Counted from the stretch's first letter, positions 25,626 through 34,525 are shown. The stretch: 64,000 nt of DNA from Oerskovia douganii (GCF_015142735.1 NZ_JACSPN010000008.1:52789-116788), one strand, 5' to 3'. Notes: a model not told the origin generated them from the sequence alone. Numbers and translations are program-made.

Positions 25626-27212
25626 TCAGGCCAGGCGGGGGAAGGTCGGCACGGGCGGGCCCACGCGGTCACGCCCGGCCGCCTGCCTGTCTGCCGTCGC
25701 GGCCGGGAAGAGCTGCTCGCGCAGGCGCGCGGCGCCATCGGGCACGAACGGCGAGAGCTCGGCGGCCACCACGCGGCACGCCTCGACGAGCCGCGCGAGG
25801 ACCTCGTCGAGCCGCTCGCCCGCGCCGGGCTCCCCGGCCCGCTCGCGCACCGCGAGCTCCCACGGCTTCTCGGCGTTCAGGTACCGGTTGGCCGCGTCGA
25901 CGATGCGCCGCACGGCCCCGGTCGCGGCCCGCAGGTCGGCATCGGCGAGGGCGGCGTCCACGGTCTCCTGCACCTGCCCGACGGCGGAGCCCAGCTCGCC
26001 GGGTCCCGTCGCCAGGGCGTGGGGCAGCGCGGGCACGACGCCGTCCCGGGACCGGTGCACGAGCGTGAGCGTGCGGTTGACCAGGTTGCCCACGCCGTTC
26101 GAGAGCTCGTCGTCGTGCCGGGCCACGAGACGCTCGATCGTGAACTCGGCGTCGCCCAGGAGCGGGACCTCGCGCGCGAACCACCAGCGCAGCGCGTCGG
26201 TGCCGTAAGCGTCCACGAGCCTGACGGGGTGCACCGCGGTGCCTGCGGACTTGGCGAGCTTGGCGCCCCCGGCCGTGACGTAGTCGTGCACGTGGATCGT
26301 GGTGGGCAGCGGCTCGCCCGCCGAGAGCAGGAGCGCGAGCCAGTAGACCGCGTGGAAGCGCGTGATGCCCTTGCCGATCACGTGCACGCGTTCGTCGCCA
26401 CCGGACCACCAGGCGCGGTAGTCGTCCGCGGCGCCCGGATCGGCCGGGTCGGAGCCGTAGCCCAGCGCGGTGACGTAGTTGGTCAGCGCGTCCCACCACA
26501 CGTAGACCACCTGCGACGGGTCGCCCGGGACGGGGACGCCCCACCCGTCCGAGCGGGTCGCGGGCCGCGAGACGCTGAAGTCCTCGAGCCCGGCATCGAG
26601 GAACGCGAGGACCTCGTTGCGCTTGGCGGCCGGGTTGACGCGCACGCGCCCCGACGCGATCTCGTCGCGGACCCGGGCGGCGTGGCGCGAGAGACGGAAG
26701 AACCAGTTCTCCTCGACGACGTGCTCGGGCAGAGGTGCGTGCTCGCCGCAGCGGCCCGAGGCGTCGAGCTCCTCGGGGGCGTAGAACTGCTCGCAGCCCG
26801 CGCAGTACAGGCCGTCGTAGGAGCGGCGGTAGAAGTCGCCCGCCTCGGCGCAGCGCCGCCACAGTGCCTCGACGCCCGGTCGGTGGCGGGGGTCGGCCGA
26901 CGTCGACAGGAAGTCGTCCGTGGACAGCGACAGCGCGGAGCGCAGGTCCCGGAAGTCCTGGACGCGCTCGGTGACGAACTCCCCGACGGTGCGGCCTGCG
27001 GCCCGGGCGGCCGCCACGTTCTTCAGGGCGTGGTCGTCGGTGCCGGTCAGGAATCGGGTCGGGCGCCCGCGCAGTCGCGCGTGGCGGGCCAGGACATCGG
27101 TCTGGACGAGCTCGAGCGCATGGCCGAGGTGCGGGTCGCCGTTGACGTAGGGGATCGCCGTCGTGACGTAGAAGGTGGGGCGGCTGGTTGCCTGGGCGGT
27201 CGAGGTGGGCAT
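25626..27212 (-). CDS. metG: Methionyl-tRNA synthetase with a KLAKS signature
   Basis: Charges tRNA(Met) with methionine. The 528-residue class I synthetase has HLGH (28-31) as HIGH motif, LTGTDDHALKN, YVWWDALTNY, and a cysteine-bearing insertion (YCAGCEQFYAP ... GRCGEH). The KMSKS loop reads KLAKS (318-322). This form resembles the secondary MetRS of actinobacteria more than the housekeeping one (inference). The ATG at 27212 follows AGGAA at 7 bases; a GTG 15 bases upstream is less likely. Upstream lies a possible leader peptide with two adjacent Met codons and an intrinsic terminator, suggesting induction when charged tRNA(Met) is scarce. Confidence 0.9.
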   Translation of the reverse strand: MPTSTAQATSRPTFYVTTAIPYVNGDPHLGHALELVQTDVLARHARLRGRPTRFLTGTDDHALKNVAAARAAGRTVGEFVTERVQDFRDLRSALSLSTDDFLSTSADPRHRPGVEALWRRCAEAGDFYRRSYDGLYCAGCEQFYAPEELDASGRCGEHAPLPEHVVEENWFFRLSRHAARVRDEIASGRVRVNPAAKRNEVLAFLDAGLEDFSVSRPATRSDGWGVPVPGDPSQVVYVWWDALTNYVTALGYGSDPADPGAADDYRAWWSGGDERVHVIGKGITRFHAVYWLALLLSAGEPLPTTIHVHDYVTAGGAKLAKSAGTAVHPVRLVDAYGTDALRWWFAREVPLLGDAEFTIERLVARHDDELSNGVGNLVNRTLTLVHRSRDGVVPALPHALATGPGELGSAVGQVQETVDAALADADLRAATGAVRRIVDAANRYLNAEKPWELAVRERAGEPGAGERLDEVLARLVEACRVVAAELSPFVPDGAARLREQLFPAATADRQAAGRDRVGPPVPTFPRLA

Positions 27213-27279
27213 GGGAAGGTTCCTCACTGCGGTGCGTGTCTGCTGTGGTACCTCGACCGCACCGGGCCCGGACGCACGA

Positions 27280-27303
27280 AAGGCCTCGCTGCAGCGAGGC
27301 CTT
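27280..27303 (-). terminator. Intrinsic terminator in the MetRS leader
   Basis: A perfect 24-base palindrome (AAGGCCTCGCTG and its complement) followed on the minus strand by CCTTTCGTG. It lies between the leader peptide and the MetRS start, so most transcripts should stop here unless the leader folds otherwise. It may also serve as terminator for nothing else, since no gene on the plus strand ends before it. Confidence 0.7.
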
Positions 27304-27329
27304 GGGTGGTGGAGCGCGTGGTCAGCGCA

Positions 27330-27380
27330 TCACGAGGGGCCCCGGGTGGGGCGCATCATGACGGTCGACGAGCAGCTCAT
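27330..27380 (-). CDS. Leader peptide with tandem Met codons, upstream of MetRS
   Basis: A 16-codon frame, MSCSSTVMMRPTRGPS, 118 bases upstream of the MetRS start. The -10 box TAGGGT (27387-27392) ends 6 bases before its ATG, so the transcript should begin at the ATG and be translated without a ribosome binding site. Two adjacent methionine codons precede the terminator at 27280-27303, the classical layout of an amino-acid attenuator. No other gene could explain the frame. Function is inferred from layout alone. Confidence 0.55.
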   Translation of the reverse strand: MSCSSTVMMRPTRGPS

Positions 27381-27386
27381 GGCCCG

Positions 27387-27392
27387 ACCCTA
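27387..27392 (-). promoter_or_regulatory. -10 box of the MetRS transcript
   Basis: TAGGGT on the minus strand, preceded by TGC (extended -10 like), 6 bases before the leader peptide ATG at 27380. It lies inside a small dyad, GACCCTGCTAGGGTC. Confidence 0.5.
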
Positions 27393-27544
27393 GCAGGGTC
27401 CGGGAGCGGGGGAGGGGCTCCCGGCGCCCGCGTGCGAGCAGTCGAGGGCCGTGCCTACGGTGGCGGGCCCGAGGGTGCCGGGCGCCACGAGCGACCGGCG
27501 GTCCCCGGGTCGACGAGCCGATGCCCCGACCGAAGGGAATTTCC

Positions 27545-29704
27545 ATGAGTGCGCGACGAACCCCCGACCAGGCACCTCCGGCGGACGTGAGCCCCACGGG
27601 CGTCCCGGCCGACCAGCGGGACCCGGACCCCCGCGCCCAGCAGGGCGACCGGCTGACCACGGCCCAGGGGCTGCGCGTCCACGACACGGACCACTCGCTC
27701 AAGGCCGGGCCTCGCGGCCCGGTGCTGCTCGAGGACCATCATCTGCGCGAGAAGATCACGCACTTCGACCACGAGCGCATCCCGGAGCGGGTCGTGCACG
27801 CACGGGGAGCTGCCGCGCACGGCGTCTTCACGTCGTACGGGAACGCCTCGGCGGTCACCAAGGCGGGTTTCCTCGCGCAGGAGGGCACGGAGACCGAGGT
27901 CTTCGTGCGCTTCTCGACGGTCGCGGGGTCGCGGGGCTCGGCGGACACGGTGCGTGACGTCCGGGGCTTCTCGACGAAGTTCTACACCGACGAGGGCGTG
28001 TACGACCTGGTCGGCAACGTGATCCCCGTGTTCTTCGTCCAGGACGCGATCAAGTTTCCGGACCTGATCCACGCGGTCAAGCCCGAGCCGGACCGTGAGA
28101 TCCCGCAGGCGCAGAGCGCGCACGACACGTTCTGGGACTTCGTGTCCCGGCACACCGAGGCCCAGCACACGACCATGTGGGTCATGTCGCCGCGCGGGCT
28201 CGCGGCGTCGTACCGGACGACCGAGGGGTTCGGGGTCCACACCTTCCGCATGGAGAACGCGGCGGGCGAGACCTCGCTCGTGAAGTTCCACTGGAAGCCC
28301 GTGGCAGGCGTGCACAACATGGTCTGGGAGGAGGCGCAGCTCGCGGCGGGCTTCGACCCCGACTTCCACCGGCGCGACCTGGCCGACGCGATCGAGGCGG
28401 GCGCGTTCCCCGAGTGGGAGCTGGGCCTGCAGGTCATGCCCGACACCCCGGACGAGACGTTCATGGGCATCGACCTCCTGGACCCGACCAAGATCGTGCC
28501 CGAGGAGCTGTGCCCGGTGCAGAAGGTCGGGCGGCTGCGGCTCACCGCGAACCCGTCGAACTACTTCGCCGAGACGGAGCAGGTCGCGTTCCACCCGGGC
28601 CACCTGGTGCCCGGGATCCAGGTCACCAACGACCCCTTGCTCCAGGGGCGCCTGTTCTCCTACCTGGACACGCAGATCAGCCGCCTGGGCGGACCGAACT
28701 TCGCGCAGCTCCCTATCAACCGCCCGCACGCCCCCGTCGACGACATGCTGCGTGACGGGATGCACCAGACCGCGGTCCACGAGGGACTCGGGACGTACCA
28801 GCCGAACAGCCTGGCCGGCGGCCTCCCGGCGGTGTGCCCCGTGAGCGACCCGGGGGTGTTCGTGACGCTCCCGACCCCGGTGGCGGGCGAGAAGGTCCGG
28901 GAGAACCCCGTGTCGTTCGCCGACCACTTCACGCAGCCGCGCATGTTCTGGAACTCGCTCACGCCGATCGAGCAGACGCAGACCGTGGCCGCCTACACGT
29001 TCGAGCTCGGCAAGTGCGAGAGCGAGGACGTCCGGGTGCACCAGCTGCGGGCCCTGGCGAAGATCGACGCCGACCTGGTCGCGCGCGTCGCCGCAGGCCT
29101 GGGCCTGGCGGTCCCCGAGGGCGAGCCGGGCGACGGTCGCGAGGGTGCGGGCGAGGGCCCGGGGGCGGGCGAGCCCGACGGCGTCACGCGAACGGCCGCG
29201 ATCTCGGAGGTCAGCGACGTGCCCGGGCCGATCGCGGGGAGGAACGTCGGCGTCTTCGTGGGTGACGGCGCGGGCGACGGGTTCGGGGCCCTGCGGGAGC
29301 GTGTCGAGGCCACGCAGGCCCTGCTCAAGGTGGTCGCGTCGCACGGCGGGACGGTAGGGGCCGGGGACGGCGCGCTCGCGGTGGACCGCACTCCCGCGAC
29401 GGTCCGCTCGATCGAGCTCGACGCCGTGGTGATCGCCGACGGGGCCGCCGGGTCGGCGCTCGCGGCGCACCCGCGGACGCGGACGGTGCTGGAGGAGGCC
29501 TTCCGCCACGGCAAGGCGATCGCGGCCTGGGGTGACGGGGTGGACGTCCTGGTCGCCGCCGGGATCGACACCGAGGCCGAGGGTGTCCTGACGTCCGTGG
29601 CGCTGACCGACGACCTCCTCGACCGCCTGGTCGAGGCCGTGGGTCTGCACCGCGCGTGGGGCAGGCTCTCGGCGCTCGAGGCCGCTGGCACGCAGGCCTG
29701 GTAG
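27545..29704 (+). CDS. katE: Large-subunit monofunctional catalase
   Basis: Breaks down hydrogen peroxide. The 719-residue length marks it as a clade 2 (HPII-like) catalase. Active-site H85 (VVHARG), N158 (VGNVIPVFF) and the heme-binding Y373 (LFSYLDTQ) are present. The C-terminal 170 residues (from about 550) form the flavodoxin/GATase-like domain typical of this clade, reached through a Gly/Glu-rich linker. GAAGGGAA precedes the ATG. The gene is followed by a hairpin and a convergent gene. It is probably induced in stationary phase or oxidative stress, as known for the family. Confidence 0.95.
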   Translation: MSARRTPDQAPPADVSPTGVPADQRDPDPRAQQGDRLTTAQGLRVHDTDHSLKAGPRGPVLLEDHHLREKITHFDHERIPERVVHARGAAAHGVFTSYGNASAVTKAGFLAQEGTETEVFVRFSTVAGSRGSADTVRDVRGFSTKFYTDEGVYDLVGNVIPVFFVQDAIKFPDLIHAVKPEPDREIPQAQSAHDTFWDFVSRHTEAQHTTMWVMSPRGLAASYRTTEGFGVHTFRMENAAGETSLVKFHWKPVAGVHNMVWEEAQLAAGFDPDFHRRDLADAIEAGAFPEWELGLQVMPDTPDETFMGIDLLDPTKIVPEELCPVQKVGRLRLTANPSNYFAETEQVAFHPGHLVPGIQVTNDPLLQGRLFSYLDTQISRLGGPNFAQLPINRPHAPVDDMLRDGMHQTAVHEGLGTYQPNSLAGGLPAVCPVSDPGVFVTLPTPVAGEKVRENPVSFADHFTQPRMFWNSLTPIEQTQTVAAYTFELGKCESEDVRVHQLRALAKIDADLVARVAAGLGLAVPEGEPGDGREGAGEGPGAGEPDGVTRTAAISEVSDVPGPIAGRNVGVFVGDGAGDGFGALRERVEATQALLKVVASHGGTVGAGDGALAVDRTPATVRSIELDAVVIADGAAGSALAAHPRTRTVLEEAFRHGKAIAAWGDGVDVLVAAGIDTEAEGVLTSVALTDDLLDRLVEAVGLHRAWGRLSALEAAGTQAW

Positions 29705-29724
29705 CGGCCTCGGGCCACGCCCCA

Positions 29725-29783
29725 CCCGGCCCGACGACGGAGCGCGCCTTCCTGCGGGAGGTGCGCTCCGCCGTCGGGCCGGG
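29725..29783. terminator. Bidirectional hairpin after katE, containing the dispersed repeat
   Basis: Arms 29725-29748 and 29760-29783 pair at 22 of 24 positions with an 11-base loop. It sits between the ends of two convergent genes. The right arm is identical over 23 bases to the 26-bp repeats inside the 5'-nucleotidase and aceB genes, showing that the repeat can exist as a full palindrome. Confidence 0.8.
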
Positions 29784-29792
29784 AGGGGCTGC

Positions 29793-31670
29793 TCAGCTCG
29801 TCGAGCTCTCGACCGTCGTCTGCTCGGCCCGCATCAGGTCCTTGAGCCGTGCGGTGTCGGCGTCGTCCCACCCGTCGGGGGCGTTGAGCGCCGACCAGCC
29901 GTCCGCGTACTCGAGGTAGTAGACGTGCCCGTGGCCGGGCGGGATGTCGGAGGCGGCGGCGACGAAGAGGTCGCCCGTGAGCTGCCAGAACGTGACGAAC
30001 GGCCGCCACTCGACGGCGTCGAGCACGTCGGGGCCGCGGGGTTCGCGCATCCAGTCGGGCTCGGACCAGAGGGTCGTGGGGGACCACCACGTGACCCCGT
30101 CGGACGCGTGCTGGACGTACACGACGCGTGGGGTCTCCCACGTGCCCGGCACGTCCCAGACGTTGGCAGCGCTCGACACCTCGGTGCCCCAGCGGACCTG
30201 GCGTCCCTCCTCGTACACGGGCGAGTACTCGAGCGAGCCGGGGTCGCGGTTCGTCGTGAAGTACGTCCAGTTGGGCGTGAAGTTGGGCGTGCCCACGAAC
30301 ATCGCGCCGTCGGTGCGGGTCGTCATGTCCTGCAGCCCGCTGAACGCGCCCTGCGCGCCGAACGAGCCGAGCGAGATGCCGAACGCCATGAGCTGCGGCC
30401 GTGAGTCCGCGGGCTGGGCGGACCACGCCTGGTACACGGCCTCGTAGAGGGCCTTGCCGGCGTCGGGCGGGGTGCTGCGGTCGCCCACGAAGCTGATCCA
30501 GCTCGGCAGGTAGGAGTACTGCATCGAGGCGATCGCGGTGTCGCCGCCGTGCATGAGCTCGAGCGAGCTGCTCATGCCGGGGTCCACCCAGCCGGTGCCC
30601 GTCGTGGTGGCCACGACCAGGACCGAGCGGTCCCAGGCGTTCGTGCGGTCGAGCTCGTCGACCACGCGCTGCGCGGTCGCCTCGAGGTCGCCCGCGGGGT
30701 CGAGGCCCGCGTACACGCGGATGGGCTCGCGGACGTCGGCCGGGTCGATCACGTCGCCGCCCGCGGCGAACTCGGTCAGCTCGGCCTGCGTCGGGCCCAG
30801 CGCCACGAACCGGCGCCCCTCGGCGCCGAGCGACTCCCAGGACGAGCCGGACCCGGGCGAGCCCGAGCGGTCGGGGGACGTGGGCGGCGTGAGGTCGGGG
30901 TCGATCTTCTCGTTGGCGGTCGCGTAGACGTTGTTGAGCATGTGCAGCACGCCGGCCCAGATGACGCCGTTGAACAGCAGCACCACGACGACCGCGACGA
31001 TCAGGCCGCTCAGGAACCGGGCGACGGGCTTGGGCACGACGTTGTCGACGAGCAGGCTGACCCACTGCGCGACGCGGCGCAGCGCTCGGGCGACCTGGAG
31101 CACGGCGAGCGCGACGAGGACCGCGACGAACACGACGACGACGTCGTTGGCGGGCGCCTGCTCGGGCATGCCGAACAGGGCGCGCAGCTCGTGCTGCCAG
31201 CGCGCGCCGAGGACCAGGAAGAGCGGCACCAGGACGAGGGTCGCGGCGCCGAGGACCCACCAGGCGATGCGGCTCACGCGCGGGCTCCAGCGGATCCGCA
31301 GCCCCACCTTGAGGGCGAACCACTCGACGAACGCGCCGATCCCGTACCCGCCGACCATGCTCATGCCCGTGATGAGCGCCTGGTAGTACCAGGCGCGGGG
31401 GATGAGCGAGGGCGTGAGCGAGTAGCAGAAGAACAGCAGGGCGAGCACGAGCCCGGTCGTGGAGAAACGTCGGAGGTAGTGCTGGAGCCACGCCCAGGCC
31501 CGACGGCGCAGCGGCGGCCGGGCGCTCGGGTCCGCGCCGGGGGGCGGGCCTGCGGTCGCTGGGGCGGGGTCGGGTGTGGTCGTCGCCAGGGGGCGGACCG
31601 TGGTCCGGGCGGCGCTCGCCGCCCGGTCGCTCGGGGCGTCCTCGGACCGGCGCGTGGCGTCTGGCTGCAC
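29793..31670 (-). CDS. Integral-membrane alpha/beta hydrolase (PF10081 type)
   Basis: A 625-residue protein. Residues about 65-260 carry several membrane helices (TTGLVLALLFFCYSLTP, GMSMVGGYGIGAFVEWFALK and others). The C-terminal 350 residues are an alpha/beta hydrolase domain with nucleophile elbow GISLGS and conserved WETPRVVYVQHASDGVTWW, WMREPRGPDV. This family is frequent in actinobacteria; its substrate is not known, though a lipid or cell-envelope ester is likely. The GTG at 31670 has -10 box TACGAT (31678-31683) 7 bases upstream and no Shine-Dalgarno sequence, so it is read as leaderless. Confidence 0.85.
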   Translation of the reverse strand: MQPDATRRSEDAPSDRAASAARTTVRPLATTTPDPAPATAGPPPGADPSARPPLRRRAWAWLQHYLRRFSTTGLVLALLFFCYSLTPSLIPRAWYYQALITGMSMVGGYGIGAFVEWFALKVGLRIRWSPRVSRIAWWVLGAATLVLVPLFLVLGARWQHELRALFGMPEQAPANDVVVVFVAVLVALAVLQVARALRRVAQWVSLLVDNVVPKPVARFLSGLIVAVVVVLLFNGVIWAGVLHMLNNVYATANEKIDPDLTPPTSPDRSGSPGSGSSWESLGAEGRRFVALGPTQAELTEFAAGGDVIDPADVREPIRVYAGLDPAGDLEATAQRVVDELDRTNAWDRSVLVVATTTGTGWVDPGMSSSLELMHGGDTAIASMQYSYLPSWISFVGDRSTPPDAGKALYEAVYQAWSAQPADSRPQLMAFGISLGSFGAQGAFSGLQDMTTRTDGAMFVGTPNFTPNWTYFTTNRDPGSLEYSPVYEEGRQVRWGTEVSSAANVWDVPGTWETPRVVYVQHASDGVTWWSPTTLWSEPDWMREPRGPDVLDAVEWRPFVTFWQLTGDLFVAAASDIPPGHGHVYYLEYADGWSALNAPDGWDDADTARLKDLMRAEQTTVESSTS

Positions 31671-31741
31671 GGTTGCGATCGTACGGGGCTGGGGGGATCG
31701 CGCCACCGCGAGCGAGGCGGGCCCCGCGGGGCCCGCGACGC

Positions 31742-32902
31742 TCACGGCAGGTAGCCGCCGATGAGGCCGTCGACCCATGCCTGCTTGTCGGCGCCCGAGC
31801 AGTCGCTCGTGTAGTTGACCCACGAGGCGCCGAAGCGGAGCGCGACGCAGTCGGCGACCTTCTCGCTCGCGTTGCTGCCGAACGCCCCTGCCATGAGGCC
31901 GTCGATCTGCGACCACGACATCCCGTGCGCCGCCATGAGGCGACCCTGGTAGATGTGCGCCATCTCGTGGCGGATCACGTCCTTGGTCTTCGACGTCTGG
32001 TCGCCCAGCCGGGTCGCGTTGACCAGGATGGTCGACGTGTTGCCCTTCCACACGCCGCCGAGGTGGCCGGCGAGGCCGGGGTCGTCCCACGAGAGCGAGA
32101 CCCCGCCGTTGCCGGGGAGCCCGCGCAGGGTCGCCTCGCCGACCTCACGGATCGAGCGGGCCGGGGCAGCCGGTGCCGCGGGCGTGGCAGCCTGTTCCGC
32201 GACCGCGGCGCGGGCGGCCTGCTCGTCGGCGGCGCGCTTCGCCGCTGCGGCCTGCTCCGCCGCCACCTTCTCGGCCGCGACGCGCGCGGCCTCCGCCGCG
32301 GCTGCCTCGGCTGCTGCGGCCTGCTCGGCGGCGAGCCGCTCGGCCTCGAGCCGTTCCGCCTCGATCCGCGCGGCCTCCGCGGCGGCGGCCTCTGCCTGCT
32401 CGACGTCGTACCGGGTGGCCGCCTGGCGGACCTGGGCGTCGAGGCGCTCGGTGCGCTCGACGGCGGCACGGAGCCGCACGAGGCTCCGGACGAGGAGGGG
32501 GCGCGGTGCCTGTGCCGTGCTCGCGGCCTGGGCGGTCACATCGCCGGTCGCGCGGTCCAGGGCGCTGCGCAGGACCTCGTCGACCTTGCCGGCGGACCGC
32601 TCGTGGGTGAGCACCGCGCGCTCGACGAGCCGGGTGGCCCGGGCGTGCGCCTGCGCACGCTCTGCGTCCCGGGTGTCGACGGCGACCGCCGCGGTGCCGT
32701 CGGTCGCGGACGCCGGGGAGTCGCCGCCGCGGACGGTCGCCGTCGCGCTCACGAGCGTCACGACGAGGGCGACACCCACGAGCCGCCACCCGACGGATCG
32801 GCTGCGGGGTCGCCTGGCGGCCGAGGTCGAGCAGCGGCAGGTGTCCCCGTCGCACGTGGCCTCGCACGAGCGGGCGTCGGTCGGGTCGAGGGAGTCGCGC
32901 AT
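31742..32902 (-). CDS. Secreted coiled-coil protein with HEMAH zinc-protease motif
   Basis: A 386-residue protein. A signal-anchor helix lies near residues 38-58. Residues 75-235 are Ala/Glu/Arg-rich with EAERLEAERLAAEQ-type repeats, giving a long coiled coil. The C-terminal 130 residues contain IRHEMAHIYQG, a HExxH zinc site, then EKVADCVALRFG, where the acidic residue could be the third ligand, and two cysteines that may pair. It is probably an exported peptidase or inactive relative anchored to the envelope. The N-terminus before the helix has an unusual cysteine cluster (CEATCDGDTCRC). GAGGAG is only two bases from the ATG, so the start is less certain. Confidence 0.7.
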   Translation of the reverse strand: MRDSLDPTDARSCEATCDGDTCRCSTSAARRPRSRSVGWRLVGVALVVTLVSATATVRGGDSPASATDGTAAVAVDTRDAERAQAHARATRLVERAVLTHERSAGKVDEVLRSALDRATGDVTAQAASTAQAPRPLLVRSLVRLRAAVERTERLDAQVRQAATRYDVEQAEAAAAEAARIEAERLEAERLAAEQAAAAEAAAAEAARVAAEKVAAEQAAAAKRAADEQAARAAVAEQAATPAAPAAPARSIREVGEATLRGLPGNGGVSLSWDDPGLAGHLGGVWKGNTSTILVNATRLGDQTSKTKDVIRHEMAHIYQGRLMAAHGMSWSQIDGLMAGAFGSNASEKVADCVALRFGASWVNYTSDCSGADKQAWVDGLIGGYLP

Positions 32903-32946
32903 GACTCCTCAATGCAGGAACGGTCGCGCTCAGCAGGTCCCGTCCG

Positions 32947-32986
32947 CGTCGGTGCCCGTCGGTGCCCGTCGGTGCCCGTCGGTGCC
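32947..32986. repeat. Four tandem copies of CGTCGGTGCC
   Basis: Four perfect 10-base units between the NhaA stop (minus strand) and the start of the metalloprotease-like gene. They are non-coding and may vary in number. Confidence 0.9.
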
Positions 32987-32999
32987 GGCGGACCCGTGG

Positions 33000-34397
33000 T
33001 CAGCGCTCGTCGTCCGTGGTGTCGCCGATGTACGTCGTGACGTCGTCGGGCAGACCGTCCTCGTTCATGTCGTCCGACCGCTTGCGCCGGGCGTCCCACC
33101 GCAGCGCGGTCGCGGCGAGCAGGGCCGAGGCGACCGACGCGAGGAGCACCGCGGCCTTGGCCGACTCGGTGTGCGCGGTGTCGGGGAACGACAGCTCGGC
33201 GATGAGGAGCGAGACCGTGAAGCCGATGCCCGCGAGCAGGCCCACGGGCAGCAGGTCGCGCACCCCGATGCCGGGGGCCAGGCGCAGGGGCGTGAGCCTC
33301 GTGACGAGCGCGGTGACGCCGAGCACGCCGATGCCCTTGCCGATCACGAGCCCGGCGATGATGCCGATCGCGACGGGCTGGCCGATCATCTCCCCGATCC
33401 CGCCGCCGTCGACGAGCGAGACGCCCGCCGCGAAGAACGCGAAGATCGGCAGCGCGATCCCGGCGGAGATCGGCTTGATGCGGTGCTCGTACCGGTGGGT
33501 CCGGGAGGTCCGCTCGCCGTGGATCGCGAGGGCGGGGACCGTGAAACCGAGGAGGACGCCCGCGACGGTCGCGTGGATGCCGGACGCGTGGACGAGCGCC
33601 CACACGACGACCGCGAGGGGCAGCAGGAGCCACCAGTGCGTGCGGCGGCGGCGCACCAGGACGGCGAACAGCGCGACGCCCACGAGCGCGACGCCCAGCG
33701 GCGCCCAGTGCAGGGTGTCGGTGTAGAACACGGCGATGACGACGATCGCGAGCAGGTCGTCGACCACGGCGAGCGTCAGGAGGAAGGTGCGGATCGCCGT
33801 CGGGAGCCCGCGGCCGAACACCGCGAGGACAGCGAGCGCGAACGCGATGTCGGTCGCGGTCGGGATCGCCCAGCCGTGCACGGCGTCCGCGCCCCCGCCC
33901 CACAGGGCGACGCTCACGAAGATGATCGCGGGCACGACCATGCCGCCCACGGCCGCGAGCATGGGCACGCCCGCCTCGCGCGGGTTGCGCAGCGAGCCGG
34001 CGACGAACTCCTGCTTGAGCTCGACGCCCACGACGAAGAAGAAGATCGCGAGCAGGCCGTCGGCGGCCCACGTGGACAGCGAGAGGTCCAGGTGCAGCGC
34101 CTCGGGGCCGATCGTGAAGGCCGCGAGGTCGAAGTACGCCGCACGCCAGGGCGAGTTGGCCCACAGCAGCGCGAGGACCGCGGCGCCGATCAGCAGCGCC
34201 CCACCCGTGGTCTCGCGGGTCACCCAGCGCTTCCAGCGGCGTGCGGCGCTCGGCCGGGTGGTCGCGGGAGGGACGGCGCCCGACGCCGTCGCGCCCGTCG
34301 GGGCACCCGTGCCGCCCTGCGGGTGGGCCGGGACGGGCGACGGGGAGGCCTCGCGGGGGGTCTCGTCCGGGGTGGGGGTGTGCTCGTGCGTGCTCAC
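33000..34397 (-). CDS. nhaA: Na+/H+ antiporter NhaA
   Basis: Exports Na+ in exchange for H+ at alkaline pH or high salt. The 465-residue protein has the NhaA core with GWAIPTATDIAFALAVL and LAVVDDLLAIVVIA, the latter holding the paired aspartates that bind the ion. About twelve membrane helices. The first 55 residues are a Pro/Thr-rich tail and the last 30 are acidic and polar. The GTG follows AGGAGACCT. No regulator is next to it. Confidence 0.95.
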   Translation of the reverse strand: MSTHEHTPTPDETPREASPSPVPAHPQGGTGAPTGATASGAVPPATTRPSAARRWKRWVTRETTGGALLIGAAVLALLWANSPWRAAYFDLAAFTIGPEALHLDLSLSTWAADGLLAIFFFVVGVELKQEFVAGSLRNPREAGVPMLAAVGGMVVPAIIFVSVALWGGGADAVHGWAIPTATDIAFALAVLAVFGRGLPTAIRTFLLTLAVVDDLLAIVVIAVFYTDTLHWAPLGVALVGVALFAVLVRRRRTHWWLLLPLAVVVWALVHASGIHATVAGVLLGFTVPALAIHGERTSRTHRYEHRIKPISAGIALPIFAFFAAGVSLVDGGGIGEMIGQPVAIGIIAGLVIGKGIGVLGVTALVTRLTPLRLAPGIGVRDLLPVGLLAGIGFTVSLLIAELSFPDTAHTESAKAAVLLASVASALLAATALRWDARRKRSDDMNEDGLPDDVTTYIGDTTDDER

Positions 34398-34525
34398 AGG
34401 TCTCCTGCGGTTGAGGGGTCGTCGACGTCACGCCGACCAGACTTCCCGGCACACCAGCGTCCCATCGTACGGGGTGCGTGGCTCGGCGGGTGAGCCCGTG
34501 GCGCACGGCGGGCCGACCGGCTCGG

